A stretch of DNA of 64,000 nucleotides, taken from positions 1 through 64,000 of the forward strand of contig CAKRLG010000008.1 in assembly GCA_934359255.1 (NCBI GenBank), given 5' to 3'. This document shows positions 63,608 through 64,000 of the stretch, in pieces. Under the pieces are notes generated by a model. The model did no database searches. It was given only the letters and a program-made list of their open reading frames with translations, and was not told the origin of the DNA. Position numbers and translations under genes: made by a program. Source of the DNA: an uncultured Ruminococcus sp. Its GTDB lineage: Bacteria > Bacillota > Clostridia > Lachnospirales > Lachnospiraceae. The first letter of the stretch is position 1, and every line of letters begins with the position of its first letter.

Positions 63608-63710
63608 TACATTATATATCAGGATTTTCGATCTCTTTCCCCGGACTCCCGGCAATAACTGTCACGTGTCATCCTTTGATTTAATTCACATCACACTATT
63701 ATGTAGATAT

Positions 63711-63742
63711 GCGCCTGCGGCAGGAGCAGATACCGCAGGCGC
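63711..63742 (-). terminator. GC hairpin downstream of the Cys-rich gene
   Basis: Perfect 10-bp stem GCGCCTGCGG (63711-63720) / CCGCAGGCGC (63733-63742), 53 bases after the minus-strand stop. No strong T-run on either side, so it is an uncertain terminator. Confidence 0.5.
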
Positions 63743-63795
63743 AGGGAATCAAACCGTTTTATTCCCTTAGTTTTTCATGTGAAGTGTACTGCCCT

Positions 63796-64000
63796 CTAGA
63801 AGCAGCCGTTTCCGCATCCGCCGCAGCACAGAAGGATCAGCAGAATCAGACAGCAATTGTTGTCATTATTTCCGCAGCCACAGCCATCATTGTTTCCGCA
63901 GCAAGCCAGAAGGATCAAGATCCAGAGAATGCAGCTGCAGTTTCCGTTTCCGCCCCAGAAATTAAACAGTCCGTTTCCATTGCACCCATTGTTGCATCCG
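63796..64000 (-). CDS. glycine/cysteine/asparagine-rich protein, chorion-like (partial)
   Basis: Reading the minus strand from the window edge, 67 codons stay open until TAG (plus 63796-63798). The piece has 14 Cys and many Gly and Asn, with blocks GCNNGCNGNG, NCSCILWILILLACCG, CGCGNNDNNCCLILLILLCC and GGCGNGCF. Two short Leu/Ile runs are each bracketed by Cys pairs. Such proteins are annotated in clostridia as chorion-class high-cysteine proteins; function unknown, perhaps surface or spore. The N-terminus lies outside the window. The frame is too short and incomplete for usual gene finders. Confidence 0.7.
   Translation of the reverse strand, partial: GCNNGCNGNGLFNFWGGNGNCSCILWILILLACCGNNDGCGCGNNDNNCCLILLILLCCGGCGNGCF

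Overview
The window looks like chromosome from a gut Firmicute of the family Lachnospiraceae, with a Blautia-like flavour. This is inferred from the gene families, the strong AGGAGG-type ribosome binding sites, moderate GC with AT-rich intergenic DNA, the core order yicC-remA-gmk-rpoZ, a T-box in front of leuS, and the many degradative and TA-like accessory genes. No rRNA, tRNA, CRISPR array or complete insertion sequence was seen.

Layout. 1-1.2 kb: a small HTH protein and a barnase/RelE-superfamily-like protein, each preceded by the same 13-bp palindrome, followed by a duplicated gene tail. 1.2-3.7 kb: a short UvrA-like ATPase. 3.7-8.6 kb: a LysR regulator divergent from an aromatic-acid decarboxylase operon (UbiD, UbiX, LpdD-like), then an MFS carrier. 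8.7-13.4 kb: a methyltransferase, then a LysR regulator divergent from a purine permease and adenine deaminase. 13.4-18.3 kb: a patchwork of a truncated nuclease remnant, an ABC exporter with a dyad over its -10, a small HTH protein, a divergent peptide deformylase, an NhaC-type antiporter and an orphan phage holin. 18.5-24.6 kb: a HAD phosphatase, a HelD-type helicase with an unexpected C-terminal domain resembling the N-terminal domain of GH31 enzymes, and a GH120 beta-xylosidase. 24.7-25.9 kb: an XRE regulator, a small RelA/SpoT-type synthetase and a small unknown protein, which together look like a toxSAS toxin-antitoxin module. 26-38.5 kb: an HD hydrolase, a membrane protein, an alanine/glycine symporter, an AAA/PD-(D/E)XK protein, ribulokinase, YitT, GH51 arabinofuranosidase divergent from an AraC regulator, and a lipoprotein.

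38.6-46.4 kb: an acetyltransferase, T-box plus leuS, a possible Nif11-like peptide, a phosphosugar mutase and a GH13 amylase. Near-identical palindromes lie before the peptide gene and after the GH13 gene. 46.5-50.3 kb (minus strand): a nucleoside phosphorylase followed by a complete ECF transporter. 50.6-55.6 kb: a cysteine hydrolase, a long imperfect inverted repeat, a CtpE-like P-type ATPase and RqcH. 55.7-63.5 kb: the conserved core block yicC, remA, gmk, rpoZ, rimO, pgsA, two small unknown proteins, a uracil/xanthine permease and an M18 aminopeptidase. At the right edge, on the minus strand, is the C-terminal part of a glycine/cysteine/asparagine-rich protein cut by the window end.

How the genes work together. 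The GH120, GH51 and ribulokinase genes fit arabinoxylan use, although their neighbours do not form one operon. The phosphorylase with the ECF transporter suggests nucleoside scavenging, next to separate adenine and uracil/xanthine uptake genes. The strongest candidates for something new are the HelD-GH31N fusion and the XRE/RelA-SpoT/small-protein triad. The 181-213 bp palindrome and the Cys-rich protein are weaker candidates. All function calls come from reading sequence motifs; no database search was possible.
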